DNA of 64,000 bases from Sulfitobacter sp. W027 (GCF_025143985.1 NZ_CP083564.1:2171501-2235500); one strand, 5' to 3'; shown: positions 36,447-45,083, numbered from the stretch's first letter. Notes: generated by a model not told the origin, from the letters alone. Program-made: numbers and translations.

Positions 36447-38264
36447 ATGTTTCAGCTTCCCTTCCCGCTTCGCGACGCCAATGCCACTGCCGGGGGCAAG
36501 GACCTTGGCAATCTGCCGGAATGGGACCTGAGCGATCTTTACACGAGCGAAGATGCAGCGGAACTGAAGCGCGATCTGGACTGGTTGGAAGAAGCCTGCG
36601 CGAGCTTTGCAGCGGACTACGAAGGCAAACTGGCCGAGTTGGACGCCAAGGGGCTGCTCGACTGCGTGCTGCGTAACGAAAAGATCAATCAGGTCGCCGG
36701 GCGCATCATGTCCTACGCGGGCCTGCGCTATTACCAACTGACCACGGACTCGGGCCGCGCCAAGTTCATGTCCGACATGCAGGAAAAGATCACCGATTAT
36801 ACCACGCCGCTGGTGTTCTTTACATTGGAGTTGAACAAACTGCCCGACGATCATCTGGCCAACCTGCTCGACCAAGACCCCGATCTTGCACGTTACAAGC
36901 CTGTGTTTGACCGCATCCGCGCCATGAAGCCTTATCAGCTGTCCGACGAAATGGAGAAATTCCTCCATGATCTCGGCGTCGTCGGCGATGCTTGGGAACG
37001 GATGTTCGATGAGACCATCGCCGGCCTGGAGTTCGAGGTCGATGGCGAGACACTGACCATTGAGGGCACGTTGAACCTGCTCACCGACCCCGACCGTGCC
37101 AAGCGCGAGGCGGGTGCGCGGGAGTTGGCCGAGGTACTGGGCGCCAACATCCGCACCTTTGCCCGCGTTCACAATACGCAGGTAAAAGAGAAAGAGGTCA
37201 TCGACCGCTGGCGCGGGATGGAGACGCCGCAGACCGGGCGGCACCTAAGCAACCACGTAGAGCCCGAGGTCGTCGAAGCCCTGCGCAACGCTGTGGTTGA
37301 GGCCTACCCGAAGCTAAGCCACCGCTACTATGAGTTGAAGCGCAAGTGGCTCGGCCTTGATGTGATGCAGGTCTGGGACCGCAATGCGCCGTTGCCGATG
37401 GAAGACCCAAAGGTGGTCAATTGGGCGCAGGCCGAAGAGACCGTGATGGAAGCCTATACCGCCTTCGATCCGCGCATGGGTGAATTGGCCAAGCCGTTCT
37501 TCACCAAGGGCTGGATCGACGCAGGCGTGAAACCGGGCAAAGCACCGGGTGCCTTTGCGCATCCCACCGTCACCAACGTGCACCCCTATGTGATGCTTAA
37601 CTACTTGGGCAAACCACGCGACGTGATGACGCTGGCACATGAGTTGGGCCACGGCGTGCATCAGGTTCTGGCTGCCGATCAGGGCGAAATGCTCTCCTCT
37701 ACTCCGCTGACGCTGGCCGAAACCGCGTCGGTCTTCGGCGAAATGCTCACCTTCCGCAAAATGCTCGACAAGGCCAAGACCCAAGCCGAGCGCAAAGTGC
37801 TGCTGGCAGGCAAGGTCGAGGACATGATCAACACGGTCGTGCGCCAGATCGCCTTCTACGATTTCGAGTGCAAACTTCATGAAGCGCGGCGTGGCGGGGA
37901 GCTGACCCCCGACGACATCAACGCGCTGTGGATGTCCGTGCAGGCGGAAAGCCTTGGGCCTGCGTTCGAGTATATGGAGGGCTACGAAACCTTCTGGGCT
38001 TATATCCCCCACTTCGTGCATTCACCCTTCTACGTCTATGCCTACGCCTTCGGCGACGGGTTGGTGAATGCGCTCTACGCGGTCTATGCCGAGGGTGAAG
38101 CGGGTTTTGAAGAAAAATATTTCGACATGCTGAAAGCGGGCGGCTCGAAGCACCACAAAGAGCTTCTGGCCCCCTTCGGACTCGACGCTTCTGACCCGGC
38201 TTTCTGGGACAAGGGGCTTTCGATGATCTCTGGCATGATTGACGAGCTTGAGGCGATGGAATAA
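36447..38264 (+). CDS. pepF: Oligoendopeptidase F (M3 family)
   Basis: 605 residues. The zinc site LAHELGHGVHQ lies at about residue 395, with the third ligand in LTLAETASVFGEML about 28 residues on. The family N-terminal and helical lid regions are present, and the C-terminal HFVHSPFYVYAYAFGDGLVNALY motif is typical. It degrades short peptides in the cytosol. The start is supported by AAATGAGGT ahead of the ATG. A 10-bp hairpin lies behind its stop. Confidence 0.93.
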   Translation: MFQLPFPLRDANATAGGKDLGNLPEWDLSDLYTSEDAAELKRDLDWLEEACASFAADYEGKLAELDAKGLLDCVLRNEKINQVAGRIMSYAGLRYYQLTTDSGRAKFMSDMQEKITDYTTPLVFFTLELNKLPDDHLANLLDQDPDLARYKPVFDRIRAMKPYQLSDEMEKFLHDLGVVGDAWERMFDETIAGLEFEVDGETLTIEGTLNLLTDPDRAKREAGARELAEVLGANIRTFARVHNTQVKEKEVIDRWRGMETPQTGRHLSNHVEPEVVEALRNAVVEAYPKLSHRYYELKRKWLGLDVMQVWDRNAPLPMEDPKVVNWAQAEETVMEAYTAFDPRMGELAKPFFTKGWIDAGVKPGKAPGAFAHPTVTNVHPYVMLNYLGKPRDVMTLAHELGHGVHQVLAADQGEMLSSTPLTLAETASVFGEMLTFRKMLDKAKTQAERKVLLAGKVEDMINTVVRQIAFYDFECKLHEARRGGELTPDDINALWMSVQAESLGPAFEYMEGYETFWAYIPHFVHSPFYVYAYAFGDGLVNALYAVYAEGEAGFEEKYFDMLKAGGSKHHKELLAPFGLDASDPAFWDKGLSMISGMIDELEAME

Positions 38265-38280
38265 AGCCTCAGCGAGCCGC

Positions 38281-38305
38281 GTGAGGGTCACTGGCTGACC
38301 CTCAC
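38281..38305. terminator. Hairpin between pepF and DksA-like gene stops
   Basis: GTGAGGGTCA and TGACCCTCAC form a perfect 10-bp stem around CTGGC. No T-run follows on either strand, so it may block or process transcripts rather than terminate alone. Confidence 0.45.
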
Positions 38306-38333
38306 TGCACCACGACATCCGATGTTGCCGCGC

Positions 38334-38603
38334 CTACTTTAGCTGGCTGTCTTTCGATCCGCGTCGATTGATCCCGCCGCGGAACTGCTTTTGGCCGTCA
38401 CGTTCTCGCACACAATCGATGCAAAGCTTCACCCCCGGCAGCGCAATGCGCCGCGCTTCGGGGATCGGCTCTTCGCATTCGGCGCAATGGGTCAGGCTTT
38501 CGCCCACCGGAGCGCGGCGCGCTTTAAGCCGTGCAAGCTCGTCCGTAATAGATGCTTCAATCTGCTCGCTCACCGCGCCATCGCGCGCCCATCCCCCTGC
38601 CAT
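38334..38603 (-). CDS. DksA/TraR family C4-type zinc finger protein
   Basis: 89 residues. The four-cysteine zinc finger CAECEEPIPEARRIALPGVKLCIDC spans about residues 40-64. The N-terminal coiled coil is short and does not have the full DxxDxA tip of DksA, so binding in the RNA-polymerase secondary channel with ppGpp is not certain. It resembles small YbiI-type proteins. The C-terminus is basic (RGGINRRGSKD). Confidence 0.88.
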   Translation of the reverse strand: MAGGWARDGAVSEQIEASITDELARLKARRAPVGESLTHCAECEEPIPEARRIALPGVKLCIDCVRERDGQKQFRGGINRRGSKDSQLK

Positions 38604-38730
38604 GTCACGCCCTCCTATCGGGAATTGCTGCTTTATCTTGATTGATATGGGTCAGACGCGCGCCACGTCACGCTTTATTCGCGCCAGACGGGAGGCTACG
38701 TTTCGTCCCATTCATTAGATGGGACGGGAC

Positions 38731-39906
38731 ATGCGTATTATCAAGATCATCCTAGCCGGGCTGCTGGCGGTCGTTTTATTGGCCGCTATCGGGTTTTTCG
38801 CCTTCGCGCCGGCCTATGTTGAAAAGTCCCGCAATGCGGTGGCAGCACATGACCCCTACCCCGTCTCTGACGCCGCACGCGCGCTGCATGGACAGATGAT
38901 TGTCGGCGATTGGCACGCAGACCCGCTTCTGTGGGATCGCGATCTTACTCAAAGGGGCGCCTATGGTCAGGTTGATGTGCCAAGGCTTCTTGAAGGCGGC
39001 GTGGCGCTGCAGGTCTTTACCGCTGTGACCAAATCGCCCGCCGGGCAGAATTACGAAATCAACTCAGCCGACGCTTTCGACAATATCACCGCACTCGCGG
39101 TCGGGCAGCTTTGGCCGGTCCGCACATGGAACAGCCTGCTTGAACGCGCGCTTTATCAAGCGGAACGTCTGCATGAAGTCGAAGCGGCCCTGCCGGACAG
39201 GTTTCGCATCATCCGCAGCCGCGCTGACCTTGAGGCGCTGGTGGCCGAACGCAAAGCGGGCAAAGCGGTTGTCGGCGGCATTTTGGGCATTGAAGGTGCG
39301 CATCCTCTTGAGGGGGACCTCGCCAATCTCGACCTGATCGAAGCCGCCGGGCACCGCGTTATCGGGCTGCACCATTTCTTCGACAATGAACTCGGCGGGT
39401 CGCTGCATGGGCAGGGCGATCACGGGCTTAGCGACTTTGGCCGTGCGGTTGTGGCAGAGGTGGCCAAACGCGGCATGGTGCTTGATCTGGCCCATTCCAG
39501 CCCGCAAGTTGCCCGCGATGTTCTTGAAATGACAAAGATTCCGCTGGTTGTTAGCCATACCGGCGTGCGTGCCCATTGCGATGTGAAACGCAACTTCCCC
39601 GATGATCTGATGCAAGAGATCGCGGCCACGGGCGGTGTGATCGGCATGGGGTATTGGGACGAGGTGGCCTGCGGTGACATCCGACCCGAGGGGATTGCCA
39701 GAATGATCGTCAAAGCAATTGAGGTGGTCGGGATCGACCATGTCTCGCTTGGCTCTGACTTTGACGGCTCGGTCGCAACGGCTTTTGATACGTCGGAAAT
39801 GCCCGCCTTGACGCAAGCCTTAATAGATGCCGGACTAACCGAGACGCAGATCCGCAAAGTGATGGGGGAGAATATGCTCCGCGTCCTACGGGCCCGGCTG
39901 AACTAA
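38731..39906 (+). CDS. Membrane-anchored dipeptidase (M19 / renal dipeptidase family)
   Basis: 391 residues from the ATG at 38731, chosen because GGGACGGGA lies ahead; the ATG at 38719 adds four residues. One anchor or signal helix covers residues 3-25 (IIKIILAGLLAVVLLAAIGFFAF). Metal ligands are visible in GDWHADPLLW, GILGIEGAHPLEGDL, LDLAHSS and VVSHTGVRAHC, with LGSDFDGSVATAF near the end. M19 enzymes cleave dipeptides including some with D-residues. It faces the periplasm. Confidence 0.9.
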   Translation: MRIIKIILAGLLAVVLLAAIGFFAFAPAYVEKSRNAVAAHDPYPVSDAARALHGQMIVGDWHADPLLWDRDLTQRGAYGQVDVPRLLEGGVALQVFTAVTKSPAGQNYEINSADAFDNITALAVGQLWPVRTWNSLLERALYQAERLHEVEAALPDRFRIIRSRADLEALVAERKAGKAVVGGILGIEGAHPLEGDLANLDLIEAAGHRVIGLHHFFDNELGGSLHGQGDHGLSDFGRAVVAEVAKRGMVLDLAHSSPQVARDVLEMTKIPLVVSHTGVRAHCDVKRNFPDDLMQEIAATGGVIGMGYWDEVACGDIRPEGIARMIVKAIEVVGIDHVSLGSDFDGSVATAFDTSEMPALTQALIDAGLTETQIRKVMGENMLRVLRARLN

Positions 39907-39913
39907 CAGGCAT

Positions 39914-39939
39914 AAAAAAGCACCCCCAGAAGGGGGTGC
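39914..39939 (-). terminator. Intrinsic terminator of the gene at 39964
   Basis: On the minus strand GCACCCCCT and GGGGGTGC pair around TCTG and run into TTTTTT. It also closes the plus-strand dipeptidase gene. Confidence 0.8.
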
Positions 39940-39963
39940 AGTTGCTAGGCATTGGGCTGTAAG

Positions 39964-40344
39964 TTAAGCAGCGCGCAGGGTGGTATCTCCTCCATTTAGA
40001 CGATCGAACAGGGTGGATAGGTTAACGGCACTTTGGATGAGCCGTTGGCGTAACTCCTGGCGCTGACCGATGCGGCGTAGGGGTACGTTGGCCCGCAGGC
40101 ATACGCTACGCGTCTGTTCTGCCGGATGGCGCCTGTAGGTCACTTCGACCATCGCCTCTACTTTGCCGAAGTCGCGGGCGAAGTGAACATTCTCAAAACG
40201 CGCTTCGATAATTTCAAAGGCAACGGGGCCGGATGAACAGGAGACGGTAACGGGATCATAGCTTCGCGTGCGCCGGATAATGTCGCCTGTGGTCAGGGAC
40301 GCGATAGGGGCGGATTTTTCTGGTACTAGGGGGCGGGTTAGCAT
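39964..40344 (-). CDS. Hypothetical protein
   Basis: 126 residues, not recognised. There is no signal peptide or membrane helix. Residues 25-85 look like beta strands (DPVTVSCSSGPVAFEIIEARFENVHF, KVEAMVEVTYRRH), and the C-terminal 40 residues are helical and basic. Upstream, at 40434-40447, lies a TGTATACATGTTGT element almost identical to the one ahead of the phosphatase and the GntR gene, so all three may be co-regulated. The base use looks like accessory DNA. Confidence 0.6.
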   Translation of the reverse strand: MLTRPLVPEKSAPIASLTTGDIIRRTRSYDPVTVSCSSGPVAFEIIEARFENVHFARDFGKVEAMVEVTYRRHPAEQTRSVCLRANVPLRRIGQRQELRQRLIQSAVNLSTLFDRLNGGDTTLRAA

Positions 40345-40433
40345 GTCTGATCCTCTTCTTAGTCGTCTGTGTTCAAGTCTTCCCTTCCTATGGGCTTTTG
40401 CGTTTCGTCAGTGGCGTCGCCGTTTGCCCAAGC

Positions 40434-40447
40434 TGTATACATGTTGT
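40434..40447 (-). promoter_or_regulatory. Putative GntR operator 1 (TGTATACATGTTGT)
   Basis: It lies 90 bases ahead of the hypothetical gene on the minus strand. The core TGTATACA is a perfect palindrome of the kind bound by FadR/VanR-type GntR proteins. Twelve of 14 bases from TGTATACATGTT are shared with 41148-41161. Confidence 0.5.
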
Positions 40448-40547
40448 CGGGCTCAATTGTGGCAAGAATGAGGCAACAATAGGCCGACAATAGGGCTTTC
40501 GTATAATTTGCAGAAATTATTTCATGAAACCTATCCGAACGGGCGCT

Positions 40548-41108
40548 TTAATAGCCTTCTTCCCGGTTCAGCAGCCAGTTTTCTTGCAGTCGATTTTCGA
40601 TTGCCTCAGGGAAATGTGCTCGTACTAAAGCAATGGCGTTTGCCGCCGGAAGTCCTGCGCGCATCAGCAGCCACGCCGCAATTAGCCCACTGCGCCCTGC
40701 CCCGTATTGGCACGACAGCGCAACCGTCTCTCCGGCATCCAGCGCTTGCACAAACCGATCACGGAGATCGGGCCACTGCTTTAGAAAAGCCTCCCCCGGC
40801 ACGTTGAAATCCTGAATTTCCGCAAAGTGGAGCTCTAGGCCGACCTTCTGCGATACTTGCCCAATCAGAGGGAAAGCATCTTTGGGAAGCTCTGCCTCTT
40901 CTGTCAGGATAAGCAACCGATGCGCATCGACCGCGTACAGCCCTTCCAGTGTCTCGGTCATTTGTTGCGGGTCGAGATAGGTCGAGCCATCGACATGGGT
41001 CAGCAGCCCCGGGAAGCCGGTCATTGCCAGGTTCCCGCCGCGCGGGGTCGGAATCACCGCCCGGATGGAGGTCATCTCAGGATCGAAAAAAGGGGCATCA
41101 ATAGGCAT
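40548..41108 (-). CDS. Putative protein tyrosine / dual-specificity phosphatase
   Basis: 186 residues from the ATG at 41108 (a longer start at 41165 would run across the putative operator). The phosphatase P-loop is SCQYGAGRSG with cysteine 133 and arginine 139, and a general-acid candidate lies in EIQDFNVPGE (aspartate 100). The length and layout fit a small bacterial DSP-like phosphatase. The usual HC is SC here. It is divergent from the GntR gene. The substrate is unknown. Confidence 0.75.
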   Translation of the reverse strand: MPIDAPFFDPEMTSIRAVIPTPRGGNLAMTGFPGLLTHVDGSTYLDPQQMTETLEGLYAVDAHRLLILTEEAELPKDAFPLIGQVSQKVGLELHFAEIQDFNVPGEAFLKQWPDLRDRFVQALDAGETVALSCQYGAGRSGLIAAWLLMRAGLPAANAIALVRAHFPEAIENRLQENWLLNREEGY

Positions 41109-41147
41109 AAACAACATCCAAATAAATTGAGTATGCGCATCAGTACC

Positions 41148-41161
41148 TGTATACATGTTAT
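41148..41161. promoter_or_regulatory. Putative GntR operator 2 (TGTATACATGTTAT)
   Basis: It lies 40 bases ahead of the phosphatase start and 39 bases ahead of the gntR ATG, in the region that should hold both divergent promoters. It matches operator 1 over TGTATACATGTT. Confidence 0.55.
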
Positions 41162-41199
41162 TCATGCAAGGATGCGATCAGACCTAAGGATGCAGGGCC

Positions 41200-41832
41200 A
41201 TGCTCAACCAAGTTAAATCCAGCGCCGCGATTGCCGACATACTTCGGGCGGACATCTGCCTGAACCGCGATATCGCAGATGGTATGCTACATGAAGTGGC
41301 CTTGGCAGAGCGTTTCGGCGTCTCCCGCACGCCTATCCGGCAGGCGCTTCAACGGTTGGCTTATGAGCGGGTGATATCGGTGAAGTCGGGCGTCGGCTCA
41401 GTCGTCACACCCTTAGACGCCTCTATGCGCGTTCATGATATCCGCGCGGCAGTGGCCATTATCGAGGCGGTCGCCAAATGCGCCCCCTCACACCCTGTGC
41501 CGGCCTCGCATTTCATGTCGGTGGTCGGGATTTTGGGGATGATGGACATCAGCCAGCTGAACCGCACCGAGGACTTTTTCGAAATTCGCGCACGGTTCTT
41601 GACAGCCCTTGCCGAGATGATCGAGAACCCGATCCTGAGCGACGCCTTCCGCGCTGCCTATTGGCGCCTTATCAGATGGTCTCTTCAGGACTTGGGCGCT
41701 GCATCGGAGCCGCAGGTCGCGCACCTACGAGAATTGCTGCAAACGGCAGCACGGACGATGAGGGCGGGCACATTGGCCGAGGGTTTTGCGCAGATTGCCA
41801 AGGTCGAAAGCAGGCTTGCGGCGGCGAGCTAG
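41200..41832 (+). CDS. GntR family transcriptional regulator (FCD type)
   Basis: 210 residues. The winged helix-turn-helix is GMLHEVALAERFGVSRTPIRQALQRLAYERVISVKSGVGSVV (about residues 28-69). The C-terminal helical domain is FCD-like but short, and where FCD domains carry DxxFHxxL, this protein has DFFEIRARFL, so the metal-binding histidine is missing there. It is divergent from the phosphatase. It ends nine bases ahead of a terminator shared with rpoH. Confidence 0.87.
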   Translation: MLNQVKSSAAIADILRADICLNRDIADGMLHEVALAERFGVSRTPIRQALQRLAYERVISVKSGVGSVVTPLDASMRVHDIRAAVAIIEAVAKCAPSHPVPASHFMSVVGILGMMDISQLNRTEDFFEIRARFLTALAEMIENPILSDAFRAAYWRLIRWSLQDLGAASEPQVAHLRELLQTAARTMRAGTLAEGFAQIAKVESRLAAAS

Positions 41833-41840
41833 GGAATAAC

Positions 41841-41870
41841 AAAAGCCCCGCTCATATGAACGGGGCTTTC
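41841..41870. terminator. Bidirectional terminator between gntR and rpoH
   Basis: AAAAGCCCCG and CGGGGCTTTC pair around CTCATATGAA. A-run and T-run flank the stem, so it should work on both strands for the converging genes. Confidence 0.8.
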
Positions 41871-41891
41871 TGCATGTAACACTCCGGCGGC

Positions 41892-42788
41892 TTAGCTAGT
41901 CGCCATCATGCCTTTTTCCTTGGCCAGATCGCGCATCCGTTTCTGCAGCTTCTCGAATGCGCGCACTTCAATCTGCCGGATACGCTCCCGGCTCACGTCA
42001 TACTGCGCCGAAAGATCTTCCAATGTGACCGTTTCATCCGACAGGCGGCGTTGGGTCAGGATGTCTTTCTCGCGGTCGTTCAGCACGTCCAAGGCCTCCG
42101 CTAGCATTTCGCGCCGGGTTTCCAGTTCGTCCCGCTCCGCGTAGTCGCCCGCTTGGTCGGCGTCTTCATCCTCCAACCAATCCTGCCACTGCATTGTCCC
42201 TTCGCCTTCGGAACCCACGGTGGCATTCAATGAGGCATCACCGCCCGACATACGTCGGTTCATCGAGACGACTTCGGCTTCGGTTACGCCCAACTGAGTG
42301 GCGATTTCTTTCACATTTTCAGGACGCAGATCACCCTCTTCCAAGGCGCCAATCTTGTTTTTGGCCTTGCGCAGGTTGAAGAACAGCTTCTTCTGACCCG
42401 ATGTCGTGCCAAGTTTCACCAGCGACCAAGACCGCAGGATGTATTCCTGAATCGACGCACGGATCCACCACATCGCATAGGTGGCTAGGCGGAAGCCTTT
42501 TTCCGGATCAAAGCGTTTCACCGCTTGCATCAAGCCGACATTCGCCTCCGAGATCACCTCAGACTGCGGCAAGCCGTAACCCCGGTATCCCATCGCGATC
42601 TTCGCAGCGAGACGCAGGTGCGAAGTGACCATTCGGTGGGCCGCTTCGGTGTCTTGTTCCTCTACCCAGCGTTTGGCCAGCATGTATTCTTCCTCAGGCT
42701 CCAATAGCGGAAACTTGCGGATTTCTTGCATATAGCGGTTTAGCCCGCCTTCCGGTGTCGGTGCGGGCAGATTTGCATAATTTGCCAT
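41892..42788 (-). CDS. rpoH: RNA polymerase sigma factor RpoH (sigma-32)
   Basis: 298 residues. Region 2 is complete (SEVISEANVGLMQAVKRFDPEKGFRLATYAMWWIRASIQEYIL), the RpoH box is QKKLFFNLRKAKNKIG (about residues 129-144), and region 4.2 is LEDLSAQYDVSRERIRQIEVRAFEKLQKRM. RpoH directs heat-shock transcription and is controlled by DnaK and FtsH. Upstream, a promoter with its own recognition sequence is visible at 42843-42872. It stands alone. Confidence 0.96.
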   Translation of the reverse strand: MANYANLPAPTPEGGLNRYMQEIRKFPLLEPEEEYMLAKRWVEEQDTEAAHRMVTSHLRLAAKIAMGYRGYGLPQSEVISEANVGLMQAVKRFDPEKGFRLATYAMWWIRASIQEYILRSWSLVKLGTTSGQKKLFFNLRKAKNKIGALEEGDLRPENVKEIATQLGVTEAEVVSMNRRMSGGDASLNATVGSEGEGTMQWQDWLEDEDADQAGDYAERDELETRREMLAEALDVLNDREKDILTQRRLSDETVTLEDLSAQYDVSRERIRQIEVRAFEKLQKRMRDLAKEKGMMATS

Positions 42789-42842
42789 GTCTTGTCCCTT
42801 TCCTCAGTTTGACCGAGGCCTATGTTATTTCGCTTAACATGC

Positions 42843-42872
42843 AATATGGGCGGCCCCCTTCGTGCTTTCAAG
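42843..42872 (-). promoter_or_regulatory. Putative sigma-32 promoter of rpoH
   Basis: On the minus strand CTTGAAA (42872-42866), 15 bases, then CCCATATT (42850-42843) match the heat-shock consensus CTTGAA and CCCCATnT with near-normal spacing. It would start transcription about 45 bases ahead of the rpoH ATG, so rpoH is probably autoregulated, as known in Caulobacter. Confidence 0.6.
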
Positions 42873-42961
42873 ACAGAAGCCTTCACGCTTTTGTTCATGG
42901 TTGCACAGCTTCTGTGAACAAAACGTAACCCGCGCCGGGGTGGTTCCTTGGGGCGGCGGGG

Positions 42962-44008
42962 TCACGCCGAAGGGTCGACAGGCCCCTCACGCAGCAGTTG
43001 GAGCAGCGCTGCCATATCCGGCGGGAGGGGGGCTTCAAAACGCAGGTTTTCGCCGGTCACTGGGTGCTCAAACCCCAAAACAGCGGCGTGCAGCGCTTGA
43101 CGGGGGAAGGCGCGGATGGCGTCGGCGGTGGCCTCGGGCAAGGCCGCTTTGGCCAGCTTGCGCCGCCCGCCATAGGTTGCATCTCCCACCAGCCCGTGGC
43201 CTGCGTGGGACATGTGCACGCGAATCTGATGGGTACGGCCTGTCTCAAGCCAGCATTCCAGCAGCGCCAGAACGGCGGGCGTGCCGAAACGCTCAATCGT
43301 GCGGGCACGGGTCACGGCGTGGCGACCGCCTTGGAACAGAACCGCCTGCCGCTGCCGGTCGGTTTTGTGCCGCGCCAGTTGTGTGGTCATGCGCAGGATG
43401 TTTCCCGCCTCAAAGGATGCGCCTTTGACACCGCGCAGGCGCGGGTCATTGGCATCCGGCACACCGTAGACAAGCGTTTGGTAGTACCGCTCAACGGTAT
43501 GTTTCTCGAACTGCCCCGCCAGCCCATGATGCGCTGCGTCGGATTTTGCGACAACGAGCAGCCCGGTGGTATCCTTATCAATGCGGTGCACAATACCGGG
43601 CCGCTTCATGCCGCCCACACCCGAGAGATCGTCGCCGCAATGTGCGAGCAATGCATTTACCAAAGTGCCCGATGGCGAGCCCGGCGCAGGATGCACCACC
43701 ATGCCCGCAGGTTTGTCGATCACTATGAGGTCAGTATCCTCAAACACCACCGACAGGGGAATATCCTCGGGTAAGATATGGCTCTCAGCGGCCTCCTCCA
43801 CGGTTATCTGCACCACCTGCCCCTCTGCCACCTTAGCGCGGGGGTCTCGCACCACCACACCGTCCAGCGTCACAGCACCCTCTTCGATCAAACGGCCCAA
43901 CCGGGTGCGCGACAGGTTCGCGGCCTCTGGCACATCGCGGGCCAGCGCCTTATCAAGACGGGCGGGCGGGCTTTCGCCCAGAATGAAATCAATGCGGCGG
44001 TGAGACAT
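42962..44008 (-). CDS. rluD: RluA family pseudouridine synthase (RluD-like)
   Basis: 348 residues from the ATG at 44008. An S4 domain covers about residues 14-75 (ARLDKALARDVPEAANLSRTRLGRLIEEGAVTLDGVVV). The catalytic motif RPGIVHRIDKDTTGLLVVAK contains the reactive aspartate. The later LLECWLETGRTHQIRVHMSHAGHGLVGDATYGG is typical. It converts uridines in 23S rRNA helix 69 if it is a true RluD. The start codon overlaps the divergent start at 44007. Confidence 0.92.
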   Translation of the reverse strand: MSHRRIDFILGESPPARLDKALARDVPEAANLSRTRLGRLIEEGAVTLDGVVVRDPRAKVAEGQVVQITVEEAAESHILPEDIPLSVVFEDTDLIVIDKPAGMVVHPAPGSPSGTLVNALLAHCGDDLSGVGGMKRPGIVHRIDKDTTGLLVVAKSDAAHHGLAGQFEKHTVERYYQTLVYGVPDANDPRLRGVKGASFEAGNILRMTTQLARHKTDRQRQAVLFQGGRHAVTRARTIERFGTPAVLALLECWLETGRTHQIRVHMSHAGHGLVGDATYGGRRKLAKAALPEATADAIRAFPRQALHAAVLGFEHPVTGENLRFEAPLPPDMAALLQLLREGPVDPSA

Positions 44009-44297
44009 GGACACGGACAACCTTGATGAACCGGCGAACCTGCGGTTTCTGCGGCGGATGGTGACGGTCTTGACCGTCGTGATGATTGGCGGGGTTCTAG
44101 TGCTGATCTTCGTGCTTGTCACCCGCCTGAGCGATCAAGGCCCGACACTGCCGCGCGCGATCACCCTTCCAGATGGCAGCAGCGCCCAAGCATTTACGCA
44201 AGGGCGCGGCTGGTATGCAGTCGTGACGGATGCAGACGAAATCCTGATTTTTGACCAGCTCACCGGCGAATTGCGCCAGACGATCCCGATCGAATAA
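44007..44297 (+). CDS. Small single-pass membrane protein (DUF6476-like)
   Basis: 96 residues with one membrane helix at about 18-40 (MVTVLTVVMIGGVLVLIFVLVTRL), a short cytoplasmic N-terminus, and a C-terminal periplasmic domain of about 55 residues (ITLPDGSSAQAFTQGRGWYAVVTDADEILIFDQLTGELRQTIPIE). It is a conserved Rhodobacterales protein of unknown role. Its ATG shares the bases CATG with the start of rluD on the other strand. The family name is from memory and less certain than the topology. Confidence 0.85.
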   Translation: MDTDNLDEPANLRFLRRMVTVLTVVMIGGVLVLIFVLVTRLSDQGPTLPRAITLPDGSSAQAFTQGRGWYAVVTDADEILIFDQLTGELRQTIPIE

Positions 44298-45083
44298 TCA
44301 GCCGCGGATCGTTTTGGCGAAGGTCGAGAAGACCGGTTCGTTCGAGCAGACAATCTCACCATGTTGCAGGATGTTGCGCTCAGGACGGATCGCCTCAACA
44401 AGGCCGCCGGCCTCTTTGACGATCAACATGCCTGCGGCCACGTCCCATGGCTTCAAACGGCGCTCCCAGAAACCGTCGTAACGGCCTGAGGCGACGTAAG
44501 CGAGATCGAGCGATGCAGCCCCCCAGCGGCGCACACCGGCGCAGACGGGCAAGAGACGGCCCAGATCCTTCAGTGTTTCAGGCAGATCGGCACGGCCACC
44601 GAAAGGCAAGCCCGTGGCAAAGATCGATTCGATCATGCGGTGACGACCCGACACGCGCAGCCGGCTTTCGTTCATCCAAGCGCCGGTGCCTTTCTCGGCA
44701 AAGAACATCTCATCCTTGGCGGGGTCAAAGACCACACCGGCGACGATCTCACCCTTATGCTCCAACGCGATGGAGACGGCCCAATGCGGCAAACCGTGCA
44801 AGAAATTCGTGGTGCCATCCAGCGGGTCAACGATCCAGCGGCGTGTGGGGTCTTGGCCCTCATCCTCGCCACCCTCTTCGGCCAGCCAGCCGTAGGTGGG
44901 GCGCGCGCCCATCAGGTCGTCTTTGATGATCTTTTCAGCACCAATGTCGGCCTTGCTCACGAAATCGCCCGCGCCTTTGACCGAGACCTGAAGGTTCTCG
45001 ACCTCGCGGAAATCCTTGACCAATGCACGTCCCGCTTTGCGTGCCGCTTTGATCATGATGTTGAGATTCGCACTGCCGATCAT
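44298..45083 (-). CDS. suhB: Inositol monophosphatase family protein
   Basis: 261 residues from the ATG at 45083. The metal and phosphate motifs are LAEEGGEDEG, WIVDPLDGTTNFLHGLPHWAVSIAL (about residues 82-106) and KPWDVAAGMLIVKEAGG. It hydrolyses inositol-1-phosphate or related sugar phosphates; SuhB homologues also bind Nus factors during rRNA transcription. The symbol is by analogy only. It stands directly at the stop of the 44007 gene, with no bases between, in convergent orientation. Confidence 0.88.
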   Translation of the reverse strand: MIGSANLNIMIKAARKAGRALVKDFREVENLQVSVKGAGDFVSKADIGAEKIIKDDLMGARPTYGWLAEEGGEDEGQDPTRRWIVDPLDGTTNFLHGLPHWAVSIALEHKGEIVAGVVFDPAKDEMFFAEKGTGAWMNESRLRVSGRHRMIESIFATGLPFGGRADLPETLKDLGRLLPVCAGVRRWGAASLDLAYVASGRYDGFWERRLKPWDVAAGMLIVKEAGGLVEAIRPERNILQHGEIVCSNEPVFSTFAKTIRG

